6,355 nt of DNA from Candidatus Gottesmanbacteria bacterium (GTDB taxonomy: Bacteria; Patescibacteriota; Microgenomatia; 2-02-FULL-39-11), in NCBI GenBank assembly GCA_016218275.1, contig JACREK010000028.1:1-6355 (forward strand), in the 5' to 3' direction. The notes below the pieces were generated by a model that saw only the letters and a list, made by a program, of their open reading frames with translations, was not told the origin of the DNA and ran no database searches. Positions 1 to 5,574 of the stretch are shown piece by piece. The number at the start of each line of letters is the position of its first letter. The first letter of the stretch is position 1. The translations under genes were made by a program, and so were the position numbers.

Positions 1-108
1 GCCCAGACCATTTCTGGATGCGGGAATTTTGTTGTGGCTAAATTACAAAAATTTGCATTCACTGAAATATTTTTCTCAAAATTGCCTACGCAATCAAAGT
101 TTTTTAGA

Positions 109-474
109 CTATAAATTAAAGAGGTGGGGTAATGTCAGACCATTGGTTTCACCCATGGCTGAATCAGGAACTCTTAACTCAGGATTTTTAACAAGGATGA
201 TAGCACTAGGAATACTATCCTCAGCAATTGTTGTCCATCGTTTTGCTCTTCGAGTATCGACTTTTGCTGTATATAAAGCTGCTAATTTTGCATGAGGGAC
301 GGATAAACCATTTCCTCCAAAAATTTCACCCGTGCGAGTAGGGGATCTACGTTGAAGGATTGTTTTAAAATGTCTTTCAGCATTAGGACAAACTGGATTG
401 GGGTATTCATATAAAACGCTATTATCACGATAATGCGTTGAAAGAAAAGAACTTAATTCAGTTCGTTGAGCCAT
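109..474 (-). CDS. hypothetical protein, 121 aa, unrecognised
   Basis: I do not recognise this family. The frame is open for 121 codons and its codon choice is regular and protein-like (many GAA, AAA, TTA and GCA codons, third positions rich in A/T, resembling the plus-strand genes), unlike the overlapping frame on the opposite strand. The ATG at 474 sits 7 nt after a perfect TATAAT with TTTACA 17 bp further upstream, so the transcript would begin at or next to the start codon. The protein is soluble, with no signal peptide or membrane segment. It is basic in the middle (QRRSPTRTG around residues 41-49; DTRRAKRW around 73-80) and proline/asparagine-rich near the start (YPNPVCPNAE). It ends abruptly at NLTAG-type coding (Phe-Asn-Leu-stop), so a truncated copy cannot be excluded. 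It lies directly downstream of the tRNA-Val gene on the same strand. Coding status is fairly sure; function is unknown. Confidence 0.6.
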   Translation of the reverse strand: MAQRTELSSFLSTHYRDNSVLYEYPNPVCPNAERHFKTILQRRSPTRTGEIFGGNGLSVPHAKLAALYTAKVDTRRAKRWTTIAEDSIPSAIILVKNPELRVPDSAMGETNGLTLPHLFNL

Positions 475-481
475 AGAGCCG

Positions 482-510
482 ATTATACTTAAAAAACCGC
501 AAAATGTAAA
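482..510 (-). promoter_or_regulatory. sigma70-type promoter of the 109-474 gene, near-leaderless
   Basis: On the minus strand TTTACA (505-510) is followed by a 17 bp spacer and a perfect TATAAT (482-487). The start codon begins at 474, only 7 nt after the -10 box, so the predicted transcription start coincides with the A of ATG. There is no room for a Shine-Dalgarno sequence. The match to consensus (11 of 12 hexamer bases with optimal spacing) is the strongest in the window. Confidence 0.7.
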
Positions 511-534
511 CTATGGGATAAACTGAGGGAAGCT

Positions 535-610
535 TGGTGGACGATGAGGGGCTCGAACCCCCGACATCTTCAGTGTAAATGAAGCGCTCTACCAACTGAG
601 CTAATCGTCC
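535..610 (-). tRNA. tRNA-Val (anticodon UAC), CCA encoded
   Basis: Read on the minus strand, the 76 nt fold as a complete cloverleaf. The acceptor stem GGACGAT pairs with ATCGTCC, the D arm is GCTC/GAGC with loop AGTTGGTA, the anticodon stem is CTTCA/TGAAG with loop TTTACAC (anticodon TAC, read as UAC for valine), the variable loop is 5 nt, and the T arm is GGGGG/CCCTC with loop TTCGAGC and one G-T pair. The discriminator base is A, and CCA is encoded at 535-537. All invariant positions that I can check (T8, the GG of the D loop, TTC of the T loop) are present, so the gene looks functional. It reads towards the 109-474 gene, which starts 60 bp further on but has its own promoter. Confidence 0.97.
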
Positions 611-625
611 TAAATAACTTGGTAG

Positions 626-654
626 ATTTTATCAATTTCAGCAATGCTTAGCAA
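626..654 (-). promoter_or_regulatory. probable promoter of tRNA-Val
   Basis: On the minus strand TTGCTA (649-654) and TAAAAT (626-631) are separated by 17 bp. The predicted start is about 7 nt past the -10 box, near 619, which would leave a 5' leader of roughly 9 nt before the mature tRNA end at 610. Four of six -35 bases and five of six -10 bases match consensus. Confidence 0.5.
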
Positions 655-709
655 GCTACCAGCTAAGTTAATCAATGAAGAAAACCTAACAACTAGTACG
701 TATTTTATA

Positions 710-737
710 TTGCTAAGTCAAATTATTATGCTAGAAT
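710..737 (+). promoter_or_regulatory. promoter of the VOC/glyoxalase gene, extended -10, near-leaderless
   Basis: TTGCTA (710-715) is followed after 16 bp by TAGAAT (732-737), preceded by the extended -10 dinucleotide TG (729-730, then C). The ATG at 748 is only 10 nt beyond the -10 box, which predicts a leader of about 3-4 nt. An AAGGA at 743-747 directly abuts the ATG with no spacer, so it is unlikely to act as a normal Shine-Dalgarno. Between this promoter and the tRNA promoter (655-709) I see no gene. Confidence 0.6.
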
Positions 738-747
738 ATTTTAAGGA

Positions 748-1185
748 ATGAATAAAAACATAGAGACAAATAAAATTTCCGTTTTAAAAATAGTTGTTAA
801 CCTACCTGTAAAAAATCTCATCAAATCAACTCATTTTTTCAGTGAATTAGGTTTTATGTCAGATCCCCATATCTCAAATGACAACATGACTGCTCTGGTT
901 ATCAACGATGGCAGTTCTGTACTATTGGTAGCGGAACCTTTTTTTAAGATGATAGCTAAAAATGCCAAGAAATCCATTGCGGATACAAATGTAAGCACTG
1001 AGGTAGTCACGCAGCTAAGAGTTGATAACAGGCAGCAAGTTGATATATTGGTTGATAAGGCGCTTACGTTGGGAGGAAAACCTGCTAGTGAACCAAACGA
1101 TCAGGGTTTTCTCTATGGACGGAGCTTCCAGGATCTTGATGGGCATATCTGGGACGTTTTCTTTATGGATTCAGGTATGATATAA
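748..1185 (+). CDS. VOC superfamily (glyoxalase/bleomycin-resistance/dioxygenase fold) protein
   Basis: The 145-residue protein matches the single-chain VOC pattern of paired beta-alpha-beta-beta-beta modules. The first module contains VVNLPVKNLIKSTHFFSELGF (about residues 16-36), typical of the 'xVxLPVxDLxxSxxFYxxLGF' opening. The second contains the region ending FQDLDGHIWDVFFMD (about 127-141), the family signature DxDGHxWEV. Such proteins usually dimerise to form a metal site from His/Glu/Gln ligands; His133 of DGHIW is a candidate. The Glu often found after IW is Asp here (WDV). The protein is cytosolic, with no signal peptide. Known relatives include small detoxification and antibiotic-sequestering proteins, but the substrate cannot be told from sequence. 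The gene ends 18 nt before the hydrolase gene on the same strand. I kept the ATG at 748 because the promoter fits it and the N-terminal extension before the fold is short. Confidence 0.9.
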   Translation: MNKNIETNKISVLKIVVNLPVKNLIKSTHFFSELGFMSDPHISNDNMTALVINDGSSVLLVAEPFFKMIAKNAKKSIADTNVSTEVVTQLRVDNRQQVDILVDKALTLGGKPASEPNDQGFLYGRSFQDLDGHIWDVFFMDSGMI

Positions 1186-1187
1186 GC

Positions 1188-1193
1188 TAGAAT
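1188..1193 (+). promoter_or_regulatory. possible -10 element of the hydrolase gene
   Basis: TAGAAT lies in the 18 nt gap before the hydrolase gene, within the 9-mer GCTAGAATA. The same 9-mer precedes the VOC gene at exactly the same distance from its ATG (18 nt from the first G). No convincing -35 box is visible, and the hydrolase may simply be co-transcribed with the VOC gene. There is no Shine-Dalgarno ahead of the ATG at 1204. Confidence 0.35.
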
Positions 1194-1203
1194 AAATATA
1201 ATT

Positions 1204-2001
1204 ATGAAAACTATAATTTCAAAAGATGGCACAAAAATAGCTTATGAAGTAAGTGGACAGGGGCCAGCTGTTGTTTTAGTCGACGGAGCACTTTGTTATC
1301 ATGACTCCGGACCAGGTCGTGAAATAGCCAAACTTTTGGAACCATATTTTACAACTTATATATATGATCGTCGTGGACGGGGTGAAAGCGAAGATACCAA
1401 GCCGTACGATATAAAGCGTGAAATAGAGGATTTAGAAGCAGTTATAGATGCTGCTGGCGGTAAGGCTTTTGTTTTTGGGCAATCATCAGGAGCAATTCTC
1501 TCATTAGAAGCAGCACGGGTAATTGGGGCAAAGATAAAAAAACTTGCAGTCTACGAAGCACCTATGATTGTTGATGATAGTCGTACTCCAATGGGAGAAG
1601 AATATCGTAAACGTATGGAGCAGTTAATCGCTGAAGATCGCCGAAGCGATGCTGTTTTAATGTTTTTTAAAAGCGTTCAGCTACCGGGAGTCTTTTCCTT
1701 TTTAATCCGCCTAACTCCGCTTTGGTCAAAATTGAAGTCTATTGCGAATACTCTCCCTTATGATTTTGCAATTGCATCACCCTATCAGTATGGCAAGCCA
1801 CTCTCTAAAGACCGTTGGAATAAAGTTACAATGCCAACTTGGGTAGGCGATGGCGACAAGAGTCCTACTTGGATGCGTAACAGTCAAAAGGCTTTGGTTG
1901 AAGTTTTACCAAATGCCAAATATTACACCCTGCCCGGACAAACACACGCTGTTAAGGCTAAAAGTGTCGTCCCTGAATTGGTGAAATTTTTTAAAGCCTA
2001 A
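1204..2001 (+). CDS. alpha/beta hydrolase
   Basis: This 265-residue protein has the full alpha/beta hydrolase plan and the usual length. The oxyanion-hole strand is VVLVDGAL (23-30), followed by DRRGRGES (55-62). The nucleophile elbow is FGQSSGA (91-97) with Ser94 as nucleophile, a helical cap covers about 120-205, the acid loop WVGDGDKSP (213-221) carries Asp216 or Asp218, and the catalytic histidine is His248 in GQTHAV (245-250). The VDGAL form of the oxyanion loop is shared by a common bacterial group of small hydrolases often annotated only as 'alpha/beta hydrolase'; the reaction (ester, lactone or similar) is not determined. It is cytosolic, with no signal peptide. It lies 18 nt after the VOC gene, so the two may form a small accessory detoxification operon; the copper genes downstream appear to be a separate unit. 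The frame is complete, with no sign of decay. Confidence 0.93.
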   Translation: MKTIISKDGTKIAYEVSGQGPAVVLVDGALCYHDSGPGREIAKLLEPYFTTYIYDRRGRGESEDTKPYDIKREIEDLEAVIDAAGGKAFVFGQSSGAILSLEAARVIGAKIKKLAVYEAPMIVDDSRTPMGEEYRKRMEQLIAEDRRSDAVLMFFKSVQLPGVFSFLIRLTPLWSKLKSIANTLPYDFAIASPYQYGKPLSKDRWNKVTMPTWVGDGDKSPTWMRNSQKALVEVLPNAKYYTLPGQTHAVKAKSVVPELVKFFKA

Positions 2002-2010
2002 TCTTACGGA

Positions 2011-2050
2011 TTAATCATTTAGACATAAACTTCTACACGTACTGTATACT
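2011..2050 (+). promoter_or_regulatory. probable promoter/regulatory region of the two-component operon
   Basis: TATACT (2045-2050) is a good -10 box, and the GTG start at 2057 lies exactly 7 nt downstream, again predicting a leaderless transcript. The -35 region is poor: TAGACA (2020-2025) matches well but is 19 bp away. TTAAT (2011) and TTTAGACAT (2018-2026) resemble TTAAT and TTTAGTAAT ahead of the membrane-protein gene (3785 and 3796), so an activator site is possible, although weakly supported. A 5 bp hairpin TAATC/GATTA (1999-2013) overlaps the hydrolase stop but lacks a U-run. Confidence 0.4.
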
Positions 2051-2056
2051 AACACT

Positions 2057-2731
2057 GTGAAAATTCTGGTAATCGAGGATGAATTGAAGCTCTCAAATAA
2101 TATTAAACAAGGATTAAATGAAAGCGGATTTGCTGTTGACCAGGCATTTGATGGTGAAGAAGGACAGTATCTGGCAGAGTCTGAAGAATACGACGTAATC
2201 ATACTTGACCTTATGCTGCCTAAAATTGATGGAGTAACACTTTGCAAAATATTGCGTAGCAAACAAATCAAAACTCCTATTATGATGCTTACCGCAAAAG
2301 CAAGATTAGAAGATAAAATTGAAGGACTTGATGTCGGCGCAGACGATTATCTAACCAAACCCTTTGAGTTTGCCGAATTAAAATCTCGTATAAACGCTTT
2401 ACTTCGCAGAAGCCACAATCAACCAGAAGCGGTAATTACTATTGGTGAGCTTGTCATTGATCCAGCTGCGCATACGGTAAAACGTAATGATAGAACTATT
2501 ACTTTAACTGCAAAAGAATTTGCCATTTTGGAATTTCTTGCTAGACACAAAGATGAAGTAGTCACAAGAACACAAATACTCGAGCACACCTGGGATTATA
2601 ATTTCGATAGTATGTCCAATATTGTAGACGTTTTTATCGCCACACTTAGAAAAAAGATAGATGAGGGAACAAATAAAAAACTGCTGCATACTGTGCGTGG
2701 TGTCGGATTTAAATTAAGCGAGAAAAAATAA
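2057..2731 (+). CDS. OmpR/CusR-family response regulator
   Basis: This 224-residue DNA-binding response regulator is of standard length. The N-terminal receiver domain (1-115) shows the acidic triad around Glu7/Asp8, phospho-acceptor Asp51 in ILDLMLPKIDG, Thr79 in LTAKA and Lys101 in LTKPF. The C-terminal winged-helix domain (about 127-222) shows the OmpR/PhoB signature LTAKEFAILEFLARHKDEVVTR, the recognition region SMSNIVDVFIATLRKKID, and the wing TVRGVGFKL. The receiver and the KEFAILEFL segment are close in style to CusR/CopR and MprA-type regulators. The GTG at 2057 is chosen because it gives the canonical MKILVIEDE start and matches the promoter. It is followed after one base by the cognate kinase. 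Because the downstream operon is metal-related, the likely signal is copper or a similar thiophilic metal; that part is inference. Confidence 0.96.
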   Translation: MKILVIEDELKLSNNIKQGLNESGFAVDQAFDGEEGQYLAESEEYDVIILDLMLPKIDGVTLCKILRSKQIKTPIMMLTAKARLEDKIEGLDVGADDYLTKPFEFAELKSRINALLRRSHNQPEAVITIGELVIDPAAHTVKRNDRTITLTAKEFAILEFLARHKDEVVTRTQILEHTWDYNFDSMSNIVDVFIATLRKKIDEGTNKKLLHTVRGVGFKLSEKK

Positions 2732-2732
2732 T

Positions 2733-3770
2733 ATGAATAAATTTTTAAAAACTTTACGGGCACGTCTCTTTTTTTGGTATACAGGCACACTAATTATTTT
2801 TGCGCTTTTTTTCTATTTTGTTATTCATATATTAGCTCTCCCTTATGGTAATGAATATTTTTTCTTCTTATTCCTCCTTCTTGCCTGTATCGGTTTTTAT
2901 ATTATCTATAAAATTACTAACTCAATAACCTACCTTTCACACAGAATAAGGCATATTTCCAGGAAAAATCTTGAAGAGCGTATTCTTGATATAGAGAGTG
3001 AAGACGAAATCGGAGAACTTGCATCTTCATTTAATAGCCTTTTGGATAATCTTGACGACGCTTTCAAAAGAGAACAGCAATTTATTGCAGATGTTGCTCA
3101 CGAACTAAAAACACCCCTTACTACTCAACGCAGTTCACTTGAAGTTACACTTTCACAAGATAGGACAAAAGAAACATATAAAAAGGCACTTGAAGAAGCC
3201 TTAGACGAAAATAATCATCTTTCTTCAACACTAAAAAATGTGCTTGATCTGGCCTGGTCTGAAACACATGAAGAAAAGAAAAACAGTAGCATTTTTAATT
3301 TATCTGAATTATTGGAAGAACTAGCTGATATTGCTGAAAAAATAAAGCAATCAAAAAATATTGTCGTGAAATCATCTATTCATAAAGATATTTTTGTTAA
3401 TGGATTTAAAGACAAATTGGCCAGAGCATTATTAAATATAATTGATAATGCTGTGAAATATACTCATGCCGGAAGTCTTTCTCTAAAGCTTCGTAAAACC
3501 CACAACCAGGCGTTATTGACGATATCAGATACAGGACAAGGCATAGAAGAGAAAGAGTTACCAAAAATCTTTAATCGATTTTATCGAGGATCAAAAACAG
3601 ATAAAATTCTCGGATCTGGATTAGGTTTAGCAATTACCAAATCAATAGTATCTCTTCATCAAGGAAATATCAACGTCGAAAGTAAACTAAATAAACCCGC
3701 CCGCAATGCTTCGCAAAGCGATACAGGCGGGGGCACTACCTTTACAATAAGTCTTCCTCTTGCTCAGTAG
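2733..3770 (+). CDS. sensor histidine kinase with minimal extracytoplasmic loop
   Basis: This 345-residue membrane histidine kinase starts 1 nt after the regulator stop (TAA T ATG) with no clear Shine-Dalgarno, suggesting translational coupling. The two membrane helices are about 12-35 and 41-60, separated by only about 5-7 residues (LPYGNEY), so there is no periplasmic sensor domain. A HAMP linker follows (about 60-112). The HisKA domain has the H-box FIADVAHELKTPL with His123. The ATPase domain has the N-box NIIDNAVKY (235-243), G1 DTGQG (266-270), F-box FNRFYRG (280-286), G2 GSGLGLA (294-300), and a final GGGTTFTISLP. Between VESK and GGGTTF there is an extra loop of about a dozen residues (319-331) encoded by a GC-rich palindrome. 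The HisKA region resembles CusS-type kinases, which normally carry a large copper-sensing periplasmic domain that is absent here. Confidence 0.95.
   Translation: MNKFLKTLRARLFFWYTGTLIIFALFFYFVIHILALPYGNEYFFFLFLLLACIGFYIIYKITNSITYLSHRIRHISRKNLEERILDIESEDEIGELASSFNSLLDNLDDAFKREQQFIADVAHELKTPLTTQRSSLEVTLSQDRTKETYKKALEEALDENNHLSSTLKNVLDLAWSETHEEKKNSSIFNLSELLEELADIAEKIKQSKNIVVKSSIHKDIFVNGFKDKLARALLNIIDNAVKYTHAGSLSLKLRKTHNQALLTISDTGQGIEEKELPKIFNRFYRGSKTDKILGSGLGLAITKSIVSLHQGNINVESKLNKPARNASQSDTGGGTTFTISLPLAQ
3696..3731. repeat. GC-rich imperfect palindrome inside the kinase gene
   Basis: The arms CCCGCC (3696-3701) and GGCGGG (3726-3731) pair perfectly and enclose a second hairpin GCTT-CGCA-AAGC (3708-3719). 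The block is far richer in G+C than its surroundings. It encodes a linker (about residues 320-331, PARNASQSDTG) that falls where related kinases pass directly from the VxS strand to the GxGTxF strand, so it looks like an in-frame insertion into a tolerant surface loop. From general memory, similar CCCGCC...GGCGGG palindromes recur in CPR genomes, mostly between genes; there is no second full copy in this window. Confidence 0.65.
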
Positions 3771-3773
3771 TTC

Positions 3774-3806
3774 TTCATAATTCCTTAATACTTTATTTAG
3801 TAATCT
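3774..3806 (+). promoter_or_regulatory. three 11-bp-spaced AT-rich elements, possible regulator site
   Basis: In the 42 bp gap ahead of the membrane-protein gene, three 11-mers lie head to tail: TTCATAATTCC (3774), TTAATACTTTA (3785) and TTTAGTAATCT (3796). All share TTnA at the start; the first two agree at 7 of 11 positions and the first and third at 6. Spacing of one helical turn is the usual arrangement for OmpR-family dimers. No consensus -10 box is present (TAATCT 3801-3806 is the correctly placed but weak candidate), which would fit activator dependence. There is no Shine-Dalgarno before the ATG at 3813. The low complexity of the sequence makes chance similarity possible. Confidence 0.35.
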
Positions 3807-3812
3807 TCCCCT

Positions 3813-5570
3813 ATGAACAAAACAAAAGTTGATATCAAGGGTATGCACTGCAACTCTTGTGAAATATTGATTGAGGATGAATTATTAAAAATTCCTGGTG
3901 TTAAAAAAGTGAAAGTAAGCCAAAAAAAAGCCTGTGCTGAAATATTCTATAAAGGACAATTAAACCAGAAAAATATTTCTTTAGCAATACAAAAGGCAGG
4001 GGCAGAATACAGTCTCGGTAAAGAACAACGGCAATTTTTCTCTCATAATGCACATGATTATATGGATTTAAGTATAACGATTATGGGAGTATTTGCTTTA
4101 CTTTTTCTTGCCAAGGCACTTGGCGTATTTGAAATCGGGGCAAAGACAGGAAACAATTTTAATAATCTGCCGGTTGTTTTTCTTATTGGTCTAACCGCCG
4201 GAGTTTCTACTTGCATGGCGATTGTGGGAGGATTGGTTTTGGGAGCATCGGCGCGTTTTGCCGAAAAACATCCAACTGCAACAACACTGCAAAAATTTAA
4301 ACCACACCTCTTTTTTAATCTGGGAAGAATTATTTCATATTTTATTCTAGGCGGTCTCATCGGCTACCTCGGCTCATTCCTGCAACTCTCAACTTCCGTT
4401 TTAGGTTTGCTGACTATTGCTGTCGGCTTTGTCATGCTATTACTTGGCATACAATTAACAGAGATCGTACCAGGATTAAGCCGCATTAAATTTACTCTCC
4501 CCAAACAAATAAGCAGACTCTTTGGTATCAAGCAAAAAAGTGAACAGGAATACAGTCACAAAAATTCAGCGATGATGGGAGCGCTGACATTTTTTCTCCC
4601 CTGTGGATTTACACAAGCAATGCAACTATACGCAATCAGCAAAGGTAATCCCGTTACTGGTGCTATAACGATGGGGGTATTTGCCCTTGGTACAACTCCT
4701 GGACTCCTAGGCATTGGAGGATTAACGGCTGTTGTCAAAGGTGCGTTTGCAAAACATTTTTTCCGCTTCGCAGGTGTTGTCGTGGCACTTCTCGCCTTCT
4801 TTAATATTTCAAATGGACTTAATTTAACAGGCAACCCAATTAGTTCAGTACTTTCCTACACAAGCGCTGCGGCTGCGCAAGGAAATAATCAAATAGTGCC
4901 TGTAAAAGACGGAGTACAAATTATGGAGATGACCCAAGATGCTACAGGCTACAATCCTAACAAATTTACGGTTCAAAAGGGAATACCAGTACGCTGGATT
5001 ATTAATTCCACGAACTCTGCCACCTGTGCAAGTAGTGTTATTGCTTCTCAAATTGATGTACGCAAACAATTATCATCCGGTGAAAATATTATTAAGTTCA
5101 CGCCCACTGAAACAGGTACAATAAAATTTTCTTGCTCGATGGGTATGTACACAGGTACAATTACAGTCGTTGAAGCAAAAGAAAAGCCAACAAAACCTTC
5201 CGCTTTAAAAATAGAACAAACAACGCCAACTTCAATTGAATCCGAGCCAACACCGACCGTTACCCAAAAAATAATTACCCCAGAAGTTACTCAAGAACCA
5301 GATATACAAATCCTTAAAGCAACATATTCTCTTGATAATGATGTTCAGCCTAGAACGTTTGTGGCAAAAGCTGATCATGAGGTTCGTTTGGAGATTGAAG
5401 CTTTAGATAACGGTAGAGGCTGCATGGGAAGCGTGATGATACCAGGACTTACAGAGCCGCAAGGATTTAATAAAGGCGAAACAACTATTCTTACATTCAA
5501 ACCAAAAAAAGGTACCTATCAACTTACGTGTGCCATGGGAGTGCCACACGGAATAATTATCGCGAATTAA
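3813..5570 (+). CDS. HMA - SafE/DsbD-like membrane core - double cupredoxin fusion protein (probable copper handling)
   Basis: This is a 585-residue multidomain protein. Residues 1-68 form a heavy-metal-associated domain with GMHCNSC (Cys13, Cys16). About seven membrane helices follow (86-106, 119-146, 166-190, 193-218, 252-276, 280-306, 314-335), of the SafE/UreH-like or DsbD_2 type, with the paired membrane cysteines Cys134 (GVSTCMAIVGG) and Cys264 (FLPCGFTQAMQ). Loops 2-3, 4-5 and 6-7 are rich in Lys/Arg, placing the N-terminus inside and the C-terminus outside. Residues 360-454 are a cupredoxin-like domain with Cys405, Cys441, Met443 and Met445; a Thr/Pro/Glu-rich linker covers 455-497; and 498-585 are a second cupredoxin-like domain with Cys537, Cys573, Met575 and His579. 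Databases usually label the core 'sulfite exporter TauE/SafE', which is probably misleading here. I infer a role passing Cu(I) or electrons across the membrane. It is first in an operon with two HMA proteins. Confidence 0.9.
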   Translation: MNKTKVDIKGMHCNSCEILIEDELLKIPGVKKVKVSQKKACAEIFYKGQLNQKNISLAIQKAGAEYSLGKEQRQFFSHNAHDYMDLSITIMGVFALLFLAKALGVFEIGAKTGNNFNNLPVVFLIGLTAGVSTCMAIVGGLVLGASARFAEKHPTATTLQKFKPHLFFNLGRIISYFILGGLIGYLGSFLQLSTSVLGLLTIAVGFVMLLLGIQLTEIVPGLSRIKFTLPKQISRLFGIKQKSEQEYSHKNSAMMGALTFFLPCGFTQAMQLYAISKGNPVTGAITMGVFALGTTPGLLGIGGLTAVVKGAFAKHFFRFAGVVVALLAFFNISNGLNLTGNPISSVLSYTSAAAAQGNNQIVPVKDGVQIMEMTQDATGYNPNKFTVQKGIPVRWIINSTNSATCASSVIASQIDVRKQLSSGENIIKFTPTETGTIKFSCSMGMYTGTITVVEAKEKPTKPSALKIEQTTPTSIESEPTPTVTQKIITPEVTQEPDIQILKATYSLDNDVQPRTFVAKADHEVRLEIEALDNGRGCMGSVMIPGLTEPQGFNKGETTILTFKPKKGTYQLTCAMGVPHGIIIAN

Positions 5571-5574
5571 AGGA
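5569..5574 (+). promoter_or_regulatory. Shine-Dalgarno of the small HMA gene
   Basis: AAAGGA overlaps the TAA stop of the membrane-protein gene and is 7 nt from the ATG at 5582. It decides this start over the upstream GTG at 5528 in the same frame, which lies inside the membrane-protein gene and would add a meaningless 18-residue extension before the HMA fold. Confidence 0.8.

Noticed and set aside
81..94. ATTGC-CTAC-GCAAT hairpin as a terminator for the 109-474 gene
   Set aside because: The stem is 5 bp and AT-rich with only a short T run on the minus-strand side; too weak to call.
1..114. Plus-strand frame open from the left edge to a TAA at 112-114, possibly the tail of a gene
   Set aside because: Only 37 codons with no recognisable motif; chance openness cannot be excluded and nothing identifies a product. 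It would end convergently against the 109-474 gene.
29..295. Plus-strand frame of 88 codons overlapping the minus-strand gene
   Set aside because: No ribosome site or promoter, and its sequence is largely the antisense of the better-supported 109-474 gene.
535..610. tRNA-Val as an integration site for a mobile element
   Set aside because: No second copy of the tRNA 3' end, no integrase and no other mobility gene in the window.
1999..2013. TAATC/GATTA hairpin as terminator after the hydrolase gene
   Set aside because: Five AT-rich pairs and no clear T run; insufficient for an intrinsic terminator.
4058..4834. Two minus-strand frames of about 90-100 codons inside the membrane-protein gene
   Set aside because: Antisense shadows of a well-supported gene; rich in Pro/Arg/Thr as expected for the reverse complement of a hydrophobic coding stretch.
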